From the NCBI RefSeq assembly GCF_002777255.1, contig NZ_CP017634.1, forward strand, positions 5,096,903 to 5,160,902: a DNA stretch of 64,000 nt. The letters run 5' to 3'. Positions within the stretch are counted from its first letter, which is position 1. Each line of letters opens with the position of its first letter. Shown piece by piece: positions 56,112 to 64,000 of the stretch. The notes beneath the pieces were generated by a model, which made no database searches, had not been told where the DNA came from, and saw nothing but the letters and a program-made list of their open reading frames with translations. Source of the stretch: Candidatus Formimonas warabiya (lineage in GTDB: Bacteria; Bacillota; Dehalobacteriia; Dehalobacteriales; Dehalobacteriaceae). The translations under genes were made by a program, and so were the position numbers.

Positions 56112-56135
56112 AAGCCGTCCGAAAGGGCGGCTTTT
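56112..56135 (+). terminator. Terminator behind the sigma-like gene
   Basis: AAGCCGTCC-GAAA-GGGCGGCTT with one G-T pair, followed by TTTA. It also faces the end of the convergent membrane-protein gene. Confidence 0.82.
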
Positions 56136-56142
56136 ACGGGTA

Positions 56143-56616
56143 TTAGAGATCGTTTTTATTTGCTAAAGGGCTTGTCTTGTTAAAGAAATAGGCGGCAAAG
56201 CACCACCAGCCTAAAAAGGTAAGGTAGCTGAAAAAGGGATAAAACCAGGGACGATAGTCAAAAAGACCCACATTTTTTACTAGGATGCCGTATCCCACGG
56301 AAAAACCGGCAAAGGTGAGAACATAGAAATATTTGAAAAAACGTTTATGGGGCAAAAAACGGAGAAAAAGCATCACGGTAACCGTCCAACTGGGCGGAGA
56401 AAGAAGGTTCTGTCCTAAGACATGGAAGATCCCCGCATTTTTAAACCAAATGATCTTAAATACATTTTGGAATAGGGCTACCACACAAAAGTCGCCCAGG
56501 GCGCCGATGAGAAATCCGTAAATAAAATATTCTTTATAGTACTTCTTAGGAATAAAAATCAGGGAGAAGATAATTCCTAAAACCAAATACGTGGGATAAA
56601 ACCAAACTTTTACCAT
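56143..56616 (-). CDS. Membrane protein, CBO0543-like
   Basis: The 157-residue product has about five hydrophobic helices: YPTYLVLGIIFSLIFI, YFIYGFLIGALGDFCVVALF, WTVTVMLFLRFLP, FYVLTFAGFSVGYGILV and YPFFSYLTFLGWWCFAAYFF. It resembles a family of small spore-former membrane proteins whose function is not known. ATG at 56616 is behind GGGGGT; a TTG one codon earlier is possible. It is a single gene on the minus strand between two plus-strand units. Confidence 0.7.
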   Translation of the reverse strand: MVKVWFYPTYLVLGIIFSLIFIPKKYYKEYFIYGFLIGALGDFCVVALFQNVFKIIWFKNAGIFHVLGQNLLSPPSWTVTVMLFLRFLPHKRFFKYFYVLTFAGFSVGYGILVKNVGLFDYRPWFYPFFSYLTFLGWWCFAAYFFNKTSPLANKNDL

Positions 56617-56763
56617 CAATAAACCCCCAGCGGTTTTTTTTTATTTTTTGCTTTAGAAGAGCGCAATATGCATGAAGGAGAGGTTGGGCTCTTTTCTATT
56701 TTACGTTTCATATCTTGGTCCTGGTTGGAATAGATTTATTAAAGAAATAAAGGAGGCGTTGCT

Positions 56764-57069
56764 ATGCGGACCAACAAACAAGTGCTGCGCGGGCAAAGAG
56801 CGAAGTTTAAAAGCGCCTTTGCCGATCTCTTGGAAATTCCTCCGGATATTGCCTTGAATTTGCCCCGCATTACCATGATTGGCAACCTTCAGTTAAATAT
56901 AGAAAACCATAAAGGCATTGTGGAATATACCGACAGCAAAATAAGGGTCCTGGTGGCCCGGGGTACTTTGGACATCGAGGGAAGTAATCTGATCCTGAGA
57001 AACATTCAGTTGGACGAAATTATGATCAATGGGGAAATTCTTCAAATAAAAGTATCCATTTCCGGTTAA
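56764..57069 (+). CDS. yqfC: Sporulation protein YqfC
   Basis: The 101-residue YabP/YqfC-family protein is made in the mother cell during sporulation in Bacillus. The sequence FADLLEIPPDIALNLPRITM (shown as about 19-38) and the beta-rich GTLDIEGSNLILRNIQLDEI are typical. AAAGGAGG precedes the ATG. The upstream 140 bases contain CATATCTT (about 56,708-56,715), which loosely resembles a sigma-E -10 element; no convincing -35 was found. It leads the operon with yqfD. Confidence 0.92.
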   Translation: MRTNKQVLRGQRAKFKSAFADLLEIPPDIALNLPRITMIGNLQLNIENHKGIVEYTDSKIRVLVARGTLDIEGSNLILRNIQLDEIMINGEILQIKVSISG

Positions 57070-57083
57070 GGGGAGGACCTGAA

Positions 57084-58322
57084 TTGAAAAATCTGTTAAA
57101 TTACCTGATGGGGTATGTGGTGATTTATATTAAAGGAGCCGGAGTAGAACGTTTCATCAACTTTGCCGTTCTGGGAGGCATCCACATTTGGGACATCTCT
57201 TGGAAAGACGACGGCACGGTACAGGCAAAGGTACAGCTTTCCTATGTCAAAGCTTTACGGCATGTGGCCCGAAAAAGCCGGTGCCGTTTTCGGATTGTAA
57301 GGAGAAGGGGCCTGCCCTTTAAGATTAAATATTTTCAAAAAAGAAAAATGCTGGCCTTTGGCGCCGTGATGTTTATTGTCACCTTATATGTCCTTTCCAC
57401 CTTTGCTTTTTTTGTGGAAGTAACCAGCCAAAAGCCCGTCAAGAATATCAACCCCCAAATGATCAAGCGTTTGGCTGCGGAACAAGGTATCTTTGCGGGA
57501 CGTCCCAAATGGATGATGGATTTTAAAGGGACAGAAAAATATCTCATTACCCGCGTTCCGCAGCTTTCCTGGGTCGCTATCAGGGCCAAAGGAACCAAAA
57601 TAGAAATCGAGATTGTGGAAAAAGTTGCGCCGGAGCCGGGTGAAAAAAACAAAGGGCCGGGTAATATTGTGGCCTTAAAGGATGGGGTCATTACCCAGAT
57701 TCTGGTCATGAAAGGACAGCCTTGCGTGGAGCCGGGAGATACTGTTTCCCGGGGGCAGGTGCTGATTTCCGGTGCAATTTTGCCAAATGAGGAATCGCTT
57801 CCGGGCCAGGAACCGGCGCAGCCTCCCCCTTCTTCTTTCTCAGGGGAAAAGGTCCAAGCAGACGGGATTGTACGTGCCCGGGTATGGTACCGGGGGTATG
57901 GTGAATGCCCGGTTGTGGAGTATGGAAAAAGAAATACGGGAAAAATTACCCATGCCTTATCTCTGAAATGGCAGCAAAAAAATGTGGTGATTTGGGGACC
58001 GAAAGTATCTCCGTACAAGCTTAGTATTGATGATACGAAAACCCAAAAATTGAATTGGGGGAGGAGTATTAAGCTCCCTGTCGAATTAATAATTGTTACT
58101 TACCGGGAACAGGAAACCTATCAAAAAAATTGGGGAACCGAGGGCGCCTGGCAGAGAGCGGTGAAGATTGCTTTAGCTTCCGCAAAGCGCCAGGTACCGT
58201 CTCAGGCTGTAATTACGGATCAAGAGATCAGACCCGTGGAAGGAAACGGGTCCCGCTTAAAAAGAGCCTGCGTGATCCTAGAGACTGAGGAGGATATAGG
58301 GAAATTTCTTCCCATTGAGTAA
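57084..58322 (+). CDS. yqfD: Sporulation protein YqfD
   Basis: The 412-residue membrane protein begins with NYLMGYVVIYIKGAGVERFI (about 6-25) and has one clear hydrophobic helix MLAFGAVMFIVTLYVLSTFAF near 90-110. The rest lies outside or in the intermembrane space of the forespore and includes a POTRA-like region (RVPQLSWVAIRAKGTKIEIE). A Pro/Gln-rich linker is near 235-250. The TTG start follows GGGGAGGA. Together with YqfC it forms the conserved sporulation pair before phoH. Confidence 0.93.
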   Translation: MKNLLNYLMGYVVIYIKGAGVERFINFAVLGGIHIWDISWKDDGTVQAKVQLSYVKALRHVARKSRCRFRIVRRRGLPFKIKYFQKRKMLAFGAVMFIVTLYVLSTFAFFVEVTSQKPVKNINPQMIKRLAAEQGIFAGRPKWMMDFKGTEKYLITRVPQLSWVAIRAKGTKIEIEIVEKVAPEPGEKNKGPGNIVALKDGVITQILVMKGQPCVEPGDTVSRGQVLISGAILPNEESLPGQEPAQPPPSSFSGEKVQADGIVRARVWYRGYGECPVVEYGKRNTGKITHALSLKWQQKNVVIWGPKVSPYKLSIDDTKTQKLNWGRSIKLPVELIIVTYREQETYQKNWGTEGAWQRAVKIALASAKRQVPSQAVITDQEIRPVEGNGSRLKRACVILETEEDIGKFLPIE

Positions 58323-58387
58323 TGGTACAAAAGAAGGTATAATGGGGTCAACAACATTTTCCAATAATATAGGGAGGTTCTGATTGA

Positions 58388-59344
58388 TTGACCACCAAAC
58401 GGGAGCTTAAAATTACCATTGGAAACAATGGACAAGCGGCAAATTTGTTGGGCCACCGGGATGAGAATTTGAGACTGCTGGAACAAAGCCTGCAGGCGGG
58501 AATTGTCGCCCGGGGAGACGAGGTTATTCTCACAGGTACAAATGAAGAAGTGGAAAAAGCCCGCCGGGTTTTTGAGCATTTGCTCACGCTGGCCAAAGCG
58601 GGTGTGACCATAACGGTATCTTCCATCAATTATGCGGTGAATATGGTTGCTCACGAAAATGAAAACATTGCGGAAAAATTAACCGAGACCATTTATGTGA
58701 CCCCGCGGGGAAAGCAAATTAAAGCGAAAACATTAGGACAGTACCAATATATCCAATCAATCCGGCAAAACGGCATTGTTTTTGGCATTGGCCCCGCCGG
58801 GACAGGGAAAACGTACCTGGCGGTGGTGATGGCTGTTTTGGCCTTAAAAAACAAAGAAGTGACCCGGATTATACTAGCTCGGCCTGCTGTGGAAGCCGGT
58901 GAGAAATTAGGCTTTCTCCCGGGCGATTTGCAGGACAAGGTAAATCCCTATCTCCGGCCTATTTATGACAGCCTTTATGATGTGCTGGGCATGGAAGCGG
59001 CCCAGAAGTTTATGGAACGCAATACCATCGAAGTTGCTCCCCTGGCTTACATGAGAGGCCGTACCCTGGACGATGCCTTTATTATTTTGGATGAAGCGCA
59101 AAACACCACGCCCCAGCAAATGAAAATGTTTTTAACCAGAATTGGTTTTGGTTCCCGGGCGGTAGTGACCGGAGATATTACCCAGGTGGATTTACCCCAG
59201 GGACAGTATTCCGGTTTAATGCAAGTACAGAAAATATTGCGAGATATTCCGGGCATTGGTTTCTGTTATTTAACCCAGTCGGATGTAGTGCGCCATCCGT
59301 TGGTCCAAAAGATTATCAATGCTTATGAAGAAAATCAAATGTAA
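58388..59344 (+). CDS. phoH: PhoH-like ATPase
   Basis: The 318-residue protein has an N-terminal KH-like region (about 1-80) and a P-loop ATPase/helicase-type domain: IGPAGTGKTYLAV (Walker A, about 137-149), ARPAVEAGEKLGFLPGDLQD (shown as about 163-182), Walker B in AFIILDEAQNTTPQQMKMF, and RAVVTGDITQVDLP (motif III). The role in RNA handling or sporulation is not fixed. TTG at 58388 has GGGAGG upstream. It lies in the usual place between yqfD and the HD-domain gene. Confidence 0.95.
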   Translation: MTTKRELKITIGNNGQAANLLGHRDENLRLLEQSLQAGIVARGDEVILTGTNEEVEKARRVFEHLLTLAKAGVTITVSSINYAVNMVAHENENIAEKLTETIYVTPRGKQIKAKTLGQYQYIQSIRQNGIVFGIGPAGTGKTYLAVVMAVLALKNKEVTRIILARPAVEAGEKLGFLPGDLQDKVNPYLRPIYDSLYDVLGMEAAQKFMERNTIEVAPLAYMRGRTLDDAFIILDEAQNTTPQQMKMFLTRIGFGSRAVVTGDITQVDLPQGQYSGLMQVQKILRDIPGIGFCYLTQSDVVRHPLVQKIINAYEENQM

Positions 59345-59366
59345 CTCCCAAAAGGAGGCAGTCCTG

Positions 59367-61574
59367 GTGACAAAAGACCGGTTGCTAAGAAAATATCTCC
59401 TGTTACCTTTTCTCAGGTTGTTTCGTAACCATACTGCCCGCCGTGTCCTTTGGTGGGTTATCTTTTTTCTTTTCAGTTTTATCATTCTGGGAGCAAATTT
59501 TATTCCGGACCAGGTGGTGCTGGAGACAGGAGAAGTTGCCAAAAAAGATGTTTATTATAACGGGGGAGTAGTTACCTATACCAGTGAGATCAAAACCGCC
59601 GAAGCCAGAGCGAAAGCGGCTCAGGAGGTCCCTCAAATCTTTCAGATGAATCATCAGGTGTTGAATAATCTGGAACTGGGCGTCGAAGATTTTTTTGTCG
59701 CTGTTTCCACAATTAAAAATGATGCCAATTTGGACGAAACAGCAAAGATGGAAAAATTAAAAGGCCTGCTGCCGGAATCCGTTCCCCAGGAGTCTTTGTC
59801 CGCTCTTTTAGATGCCGACCAGGAGACCGTAGCCATGCTGGAAACAGAATTAAAAGGAATTATCCGGACCAGAATGCAGGATGGGGTCACCAAGGACCAG
59901 CTGGAGTCTGTGCAGCGGCGCATCATTAACGATGTGGAAGCACTTGATTTGAAGTCATCTTTTAAAGTGTGCCTCCGGGGCATTGTCAATCAGCTCAAAT
60001 TTGAGCCGAACAAGATTTATGACCCGGTCACCACCGCTCAAGAAGTAGAATCCAAACTGGCTCAGGTGAAACCGGTTCAAGTGACGATTCAGCCGGGGGA
60101 AAAGATCGTGGAAAAAGGAGCGGTGACCACGCCGGAACAGATTGAGGCCCTGAAGTATTTGGGTCTGCAGAGGGCCAATACGCCTTTTCCCACCTTTGTA
60201 GGGTTGTTTGGATTTATCGCCATAGTCTATGTTTTAATTATTGTTTATATAAGAGGATATAAACCGGAACTGCAAAAGCAAGAATCCAATATTGTTTTAT
60301 TGGGCCTGCTCATTAATGTTTCTTTGATTATCGCCAAAATCGTCACCTCCATTCATATCTCGGACAGGCCCGAGTTTGCCTCCCAACTGGGCTATGCCAT
60401 TCCCATCGCGGCCAGTTCGATGCTGGCGGCAATTTTGTTTGATGTGCGCACGGCTGTTTTTATTACGGTGGTGTTGGGCCTGTTTATCGGGGTGATCACC
60501 AACGGGCAGATGATCTATGTCACAGTAGCGATTGTGGGCGGTCTGGTGGGTATTTACCGGGTGGCGAACTTAAGTCAAAGGTCCCATTTGGTACGGGCCA
60601 GCATCGATATCGGTTTGGTAAGTGCTTTAACGGTGGGTGTTCTTGGCTTAATGTGGAACCAGTCCATGCCGGTAATCGGGTTAGGTATGGGTATGGGCTT
60701 ATTTAACGGTGTTTTCGCATCGATCCTCACCATTGGAACTTTGCCTTTTTTAGAGACTGCTTTTGGCATTACCACCTCGGTAAAACTGCTGGAACTGTCC
60801 AACCCGGGGCATCCTCTCATGAAAAGACTGATGGTGGAGGCACCTGGCACCTATCATCACAGCATTCTGGTGGGGAATTTGGCGGAAGCTGCGGCAGATG
60901 CTGTAGGCGCCGACTCTCTCTTAGTGCGGGTGGGTTCTTATTTTCATGATATCGGCAAGGTGAAAAGACCCTATTTCTTTATTGAAAACCAGCCTTCCGT
61001 AGAAAATCCCCATGATAAAATTACGCCTACGCTCAGTACCTTGATCATCACCTCCCATGTCAAAGACGGGGTGGAATTAGCCAAAGAGCATAAATTTCCC
61101 AAGGTCATCGTAGATATTATTGAGCAGCACCATGGCACCGGGTTGGTTTCTTACTTTTACCACAAAGCCAAAGAGGGCGATAAGCCGGAAAGCGTGTTAG
61201 AATCAGATTTCCGCTATCAGACGCCCCGGCCTCAGAACCGGGAAACGGCCATTATCATGCTGGCGGACAGCGTAGAAGCCGCGGTTCATGTCCTGGAGAA
61301 GCCCACCAAAGGGCATCTGGAGGCAAAGGTACGGGAGATTATCAAACAAAAGCTGGATGACGGCCAGTTGAGTGAATGCGATCTTACCTTTAAGGATATT
61401 GCCGTTATTACCCAAACCTTTGTCCGGGTGTTAAACGGCATGTTCCACAGCCGGATCGAATATCCGGATCAGGTTGCCAAAGAAATGGAAAGGGGAAAAG
61501 CAAAGGGTGGAGTTAATCATAAGGAACCAGCAGGACAAAGTGATAGTAACCCCGGAGACGGAAGAGCTTCTTAA
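59367..61574 (+). CDS. pgpH: PgpH-like c-di-AMP phosphodiesterase (7TM-HD protein)
   Basis: The 735-residue membrane enzyme degrades the second messenger c-di-AMP. An N-terminal helix (LWWVIFFLFSFIILGANFI) is followed by an extracellular 7TMR-HDED domain (about 50-280), then seven membrane helices (about 285-475), then a cytoplasmic HD domain with HHSILVGNLAEAAAD and SYFHDIGKVKRP (about 500-540, metal-binding His and HD). GTG at 59367 has AAAGGAGG eight bases upstream. The catalytic HD residues are intact. It overlaps ybeY by 68 bases. Confidence 0.93.
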   Translation: MTKDRLLRKYLLLPFLRLFRNHTARRVLWWVIFFLFSFIILGANFIPDQVVLETGEVAKKDVYYNGGVVTYTSEIKTAEARAKAAQEVPQIFQMNHQVLNNLELGVEDFFVAVSTIKNDANLDETAKMEKLKGLLPESVPQESLSALLDADQETVAMLETELKGIIRTRMQDGVTKDQLESVQRRIINDVEALDLKSSFKVCLRGIVNQLKFEPNKIYDPVTTAQEVESKLAQVKPVQVTIQPGEKIVEKGAVTTPEQIEALKYLGLQRANTPFPTFVGLFGFIAIVYVLIIVYIRGYKPELQKQESNIVLLGLLINVSLIIAKIVTSIHISDRPEFASQLGYAIPIAASSMLAAILFDVRTAVFITVVLGLFIGVITNGQMIYVTVAIVGGLVGIYRVANLSQRSHLVRASIDIGLVSALTVGVLGLMWNQSMPVIGLGMGMGLFNGVFASILTIGTLPFLETAFGITTSVKLLELSNPGHPLMKRLMVEAPGTYHHSILVGNLAEAAADAVGADSLLVRVGSYFHDIGKVKRPYFFIENQPSVENPHDKITPTLSTLIITSHVKDGVELAKEHKFPKVIVDIIEQHHGTGLVSYFYHKAKEGDKPESVLESDFRYQTPRPQNRETAIIMLADSVEAAVHVLEKPTKGHLEAKVREIIKQKLDDGQLSECDLTFKDIAVITQTFVRVLNGMFHSRIEYPDQVAKEMERGKAKGGVNHKEPAGQSDSNPGDGRAS

Positions 61575-61977
61575 TACCCTCGTCTGTGCCGTGATCAGGG
61601 AAGAAAATTTGGACATGGACCCGGAAGTAAGCATTCTGCTCGTCGATGATGCGGAAATTCAGGAATTAAACAGGTCTTACCGGGGCATGGACCGGCCTAC
61701 GGACGTGTTGTCTTTTGCCATGAACGAAGAGATGGAAGGGGCTCCCGAATTTATTTCCCTGGAAGAGAGCAATCTGTTGGGGGATATTGTGATTTCCCTG
61801 GAAACAGCCGGGCGGCAGGCCGAGGAATACGGACATTCTTTAGAGAGAGAATTGGGCTTTTTGACGGTACACGGCATGCTTCATTTGCTCGGTTACGATC
61901 ACGGCAATGAGGCTGAAACCGCTGAAATGCGCCAAAAAGAAGAAAAAATATTAAATCAGGTAGGATTGGAAAGATAA
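61507..61977 (+). CDS. ybeY: Endoribonuclease YbeY (rRNA maturation factor)
   Basis: Single-strand endoribonuclease for 16S rRNA 3' processing and ribosome quality control. The metal site HGMLHLLGYDH is at about residues 122-132 and fits H-x3-H-x5-H. NRSYRGMDRPTDVLSFAMNE (shown as about 57-76) is the other family hallmark. GTG at 61507 gives the usual length of 156 residues with MELIIRNQQ at the start; a TTG at 61474 gives a longer, unlikely N-terminus. It is translated from within the end of pgpH. Confidence 0.94.
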   Translation: MELIIRNQQDKVIVTPETEELLNTLVCAVIREENLDMDPEVSILLVDDAEIQELNRSYRGMDRPTDVLSFAMNEEMEGAPEFISLEESNLLGDIVISLETAGRQAEEYGHSLERELGFLTVHGMLHLLGYDHGNEAETAEMRQKEEKILNQVGLER

Positions 61978-62051
61978 AGGTGAAACGCATGAGAATCCGA
62001 AAACCAGGAAGGGGTTTTCGGGTTGTACAAAATAGTAAGGTTGGTTGAGTG

Positions 62052-62420
62052 ATGGTAAAAAAATCGCGAAATTTTTGGGAAAGCCTGGGCTTTGCCGGAG
62101 ACGGCATTCTTTATTCCTTGCGCACGCAACGAAACATGCGTATTCATGGCCTTTTCACCCTGGGGGTTTTACTGGCCGCCCTATATTTCCATATCTCTAC
62201 GACAGAACTCCTGATTTTGCTTTTAACGATCCTGATGGTGGTGACCCTGGAAATGATCAACACCGCAGTGGAAACAGTAGTCGACATGTATACAGAGGAG
62301 TACCTTCTTCTCGCTAAAGTGGCGAAAAATGTGGCGGCAGGTGCGGTTCTGCTCGCCTCTTTCGGCGCGGTGATCATTGGTGCGATCATATTCGGTCCTA
62401 AAGTCTGGGCCTTATTTTAG
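62052..62420 (+). CDS. dgkA: Diacylglycerol/undecaprenol kinase
   Basis: The 122-residue membrane kinase phosphorylates undecaprenol (Firmicutes) or diacylglycerol. It has three membrane segments: HGLFTLGVLLAALYFHI, LLILLLTILMVVTLEMI and AKNVAAGAVLLASFGAVIIG. The conserved active site EMINTAVETVVDMY is at about 74-87. ATG at 62052 has GAGTG and AAGG nearby, a weak ribosome binding site; a GTG three bases before is an alternative. Position between ybeY and cdd is the usual one in Firmicutes. Confidence 0.93.
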   Translation: MVKKSRNFWESLGFAGDGILYSLRTQRNMRIHGLFTLGVLLAALYFHISTTELLILLLTILMVVTLEMINTAVETVVDMYTEEYLLLAKVAKNVAAGAVLLASFGAVIIGAIIFGPKVWALF

Positions 62421-62456
62421 AAGCTGCGTTTATCTGATGATAGAGGGGGAAAATAA

Positions 62457-63500
62457 ATGAAGCCCAGAGGCCGTTACAAATTAATGATGATCTTGTTGAC
62501 GGTTCTTTTTTTGGGTATCTGTACTTTTATTTACTTGACCTGGGCAGAAATAAATTCTGTTTCCCAGGTGGTAAAGGATGATAACAGTACAGAGGAAACT
62601 GGAGACCAAGACCCGATCTATGCCTATGTTTGCCCCTTTGATGGAACGCCCCTGGAGAAAATGCCTGCCCGTCCTGTGGCCGTTACCATCGATAATCTTT
62701 TTGCTGCCCGGCCCCAGTCCGGATTGACGAAAGCGGATTTGGTCTATGAAATACCGGCGGAGGGAGGAGTCACCCGTTTCCTTGCCATATATTTTCATGG
62801 GCAGGCGGAAAAAATCGGCCCGGTGCGCAGTGCCCGGCCTTATCTGGCCAGCCTGGCCCAGGATTGGGATGCCGTTTTTATTCATGCCGGGGAAAGTCCT
62901 CAGGCCCAAATATATTTTAAAAATGAGGATCTGGACCATATTAACGAGATGTTTCATCCTGCCGGGTTTTGGCGGGATAAGTCCAGGAAAGCTCCCCACA
63001 ACCTTTATACCAGCAGCGAGAACCTGGGGCGGGAGATCGCCCTGAAAGGGTGGGATGAGAAAGTGGAGGTGCCGGGTTTTTCTTTCCGGGCACGGGAAGA
63101 AGCGGGCGCCGGAAATCACGAGGCTCTTCAGGCAACGATCCATTATGCCTATGGGGATGTAATTTATAAGTATGATCAGGCCTCCGGCCTGTACCGCCGT
63201 TATCTGGGTGATAAACCCCACCAGGATAAAGAGACGGAAGAACAGCTTTCTGCGGCGAATATTCTTGTCCAGGAGACCAAAATTCGGGCCTTTGATGAAG
63301 AGGGGCGCCTGGAGATTGACCTGCAGGGCGAAGGAAAGGTCTGGCTTTTTTCCGGGGGGCAGGTAGAGGAAGGCCGGTGGATCAAGGATGCGGAACATCA
63401 GCCTACCCGTTTTGTAGATGTCTACGGGAATGAGTTTCGCTTCCTGCCCGGGCAGACCTGGATTGAGATTATTCCCCAAAACACCCGGGTAGAATATTGA
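62457..63500 (+). CDS. DUF3048-domain protein (YerB-like)
   Basis: The 347-residue protein has an N-terminal membrane anchor or signal (MMILLTVLFLGICTFIYLTW, about 9-28) and the two-part DUF3048 domain: LEKMPARPVAVTIDNLFAAR (shown as about 62-81), PVRSARPYLASLAQDWDAVFIHAGES (spans about 122-147) and KAPHNLYTS near 179, then the C-terminal half ending WIEIIPQNTRV. In B. subtilis YerB is a lipoprotein of unknown function; here no lipobox cysteine is in place. It is inserted in the dgkA-cdd interval of the conserved cluster. Confidence 0.88.
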   Translation: MKPRGRYKLMMILLTVLFLGICTFIYLTWAEINSVSQVVKDDNSTEETGDQDPIYAYVCPFDGTPLEKMPARPVAVTIDNLFAARPQSGLTKADLVYEIPAEGGVTRFLAIYFHGQAEKIGPVRSARPYLASLAQDWDAVFIHAGESPQAQIYFKNEDLDHINEMFHPAGFWRDKSRKAPHNLYTSSENLGREIALKGWDEKVEVPGFSFRAREEAGAGNHEALQATIHYAYGDVIYKYDQASGLYRRYLGDKPHQDKETEEQLSAANILVQETKIRAFDEEGRLEIDLQGEGKVWLFSGGQVEEGRWIKDAEHQPTRFVDVYGNEFRFLPGQTWIEIIPQNTRVEY

Positions 63501-63552
63501 TAGAACAGGGACCAAACCCCAACCCCCAGTCCCTGTGAAGGGATGTGATCGG

Positions 63553-63963
63553 ATGGATGACAGAAGTCTCTTGGCTTTAGCTGAGCAAGCCAAGGAAAAG
63601 GCATATGCCCCCTACTCCCAATTCCGGGTGGGCGCGGCTTTGCTTACGGAAGAAGGAAAACTTTTTACCGGATGCAACGTGGAAAATGCCTCTTACAGTC
63701 TGACCAATTGCGCGGAACGGACGGCCGTTTTTTCTGCCGTGGCGGCGGGATGCAGGAATTTTTCCGCTTTAGCGGTGACCTCCGATGCGCAAACTTATAC
63801 CTATCCCTGCGGGGCGTGCCGGCAGGTCTTGATTGAATTTAACCCGGATATGAAAATTATCATGGGAAATATTAATGGTGAGTTTATCGTACGCACCGCA
63901 GCAGATTTACTTCCCCTGTACTTCCATGGGGATACATTCGGAAAACCGGAGGAAAGGAAATAA
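63553..63963 (+). CDS. cdd: Cytidine deaminase
   Basis: Deaminates cytidine and deoxycytidine in pyrimidine salvage. The 136-residue tetrameric-type enzyme has AYAPYSQFRVGAAL at the start, GCNVENASYSLTNCAERTAV (about 41-60) with the zinc-binding Cys and catalytic Glu in CAE, and PCGACRQVLIEF (about 84-95) with the other two zinc cysteines. ATG at 63553 lies nine bases behind AAGGGA; a GTG at 63535 is possible. Its stop codon overlaps the era start (TAATG). Confidence 0.95.
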   Translation: MDDRSLLALAEQAKEKAYAPYSQFRVGAALLTEEGKLFTGCNVENASYSLTNCAERTAVFSAVAAGCRNFSALAVTSDAQTYTYPCGACRQVLIEFNPDMKIIMGNINGEFIVRTAADLLPLYFHGDTFGKPEERK

Positions 63964-64000
63964 TGTCTTCATATAAATCGGGATTCGCCACCATTATCGG
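63963..64000 (+). CDS. era: GTPase Era, first 12 codons (runs off the right edge)
   Basis: ATG overlaps the cdd stop. The fragment MSSYKSGFATIIG matches the Era N-terminus (K-SGF-x-x-x-IG-RPNVGKS), and era follows cdd in Firmicutes. Only the start is in the window. Confidence 0.85.
   Translation, partial: MSSYKSGFATII

Noticed and set aside
57335..58018. Minus-strand open frame of 227 codons inside yqfD
   Set aside because: Composition is low in recognisable motifs and lies wholly within a well-supported sporulation gene.
62481..63593. Long open frame of 370 codons on the minus strand across the DUF3048 gene
   Set aside because: It has no ribosome binding site and no recognisable domain. 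The plus-strand frame carries clear DUF3048 motifs and operon spacing, so the antisense frame is a by-product of codon use.

Overview
The window looks like chromosomal DNA of a strictly anaerobic, spore-forming, monoderm member of the Clostridia, probably a Peptococcaceae-like acetogen or amino-acid fermenter. The grounds are strong AGGAGG ribosome binding sites with frequent GTG/TTG starts, sporulation genes yqfC-yqfD, an S-layer-anchored surface protein, selenocysteine-dependent glycine-reductase-type genes, corrinoid methyl-transfer proteins, and a bifunctional archaeal-type fructose-bisphosphate aldolase/phosphatase. The species is not determined; the lineage is inference.

Layout. 1-5.5 kb holds housekeeping genes: the start of nadE (leftward), argH, a small ferredoxin with an Mrp-type ATPase, a zinc-ribbon protein, a DegV lipid-binding protein and a Nudix hydrolase. 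5.6-11.4 kb is a metal-regulation module: a 1637-residue flavin-binding, SLH-anchored surface protein, three large palindromes upstream, and a DtxR-type repressor. 11.5-13.9 kb holds a ComB-like phosphatase and a Crp/Fnr regulator divergent from a ferredoxin-like gene, with a palindromic operator between them. A group II intron (13,992-15,895) sits directly behind the terminator of that ferredoxin gene. 15.9-21.2 kb contains Tat translocase genes on the minus strand (tatA, tatA, tatC), split by a plus-strand methyl-transfer cassette: GntR regulator, two corrinoid proteins, a UroD-like methyltransferase and the C-terminal relic of a methyltetrahydrofolate methyltransferase. 21.4-23.4 kb carries a pyruvate-kinase C-domain protein and the aldolase/phosphatase.

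23.6-33.9 kb is one probable operon for uptake and hydrolysis of a cyclic amide or lactam: XRE-cupin regulator, HyuA, HyuB and a five-gene Dpp-type ABC importer. 34.0-39.8 kb is a polyamine cluster (carboxy(nor)spermidine-type dehydrogenase and decarboxylase, arginine/lysine/ornithine decarboxylase, spermidine-synthase-like aminopropyltransferase) plus an ArgA-like acetyltransferase. 40.0-51.4 kb is a complete glycine/sarcosine/betaine reductase locus: GntR regulator, trxB, trxA, grdA, grdC, grdD, grdX, grdE, grdB, then three very small membrane proteins and an APC transporter. grdA and grdB each contain an in-frame UGA in the expected selenocysteine context.

51.4-56.6 kb has a YciI-like fragment, a YtrA-type GntR regulator with an ABC exporter, a sigma-factor-like protein and a CBO0543-like membrane protein. 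56.7-64 kb is the conserved Firmicute cluster yqfC-yqfD-phoH-pgpH-ybeY-dgkA-(DUF3048)-cdd-era.

How it fits together: the Hyu/Dpp operon may release amino acids or N-methyl amino acids that the Grd system could reduce to acetyl phosphate. The methyl-transfer cassette would feed methyl groups to the folate pathway, and the aldolase/phosphatase supports gluconeogenesis from such C2/C1 substrates. These links between clusters are inference; the individual gene identities rest on motifs visible in the translations. No tRNA, rRNA or CRISPR array was seen.
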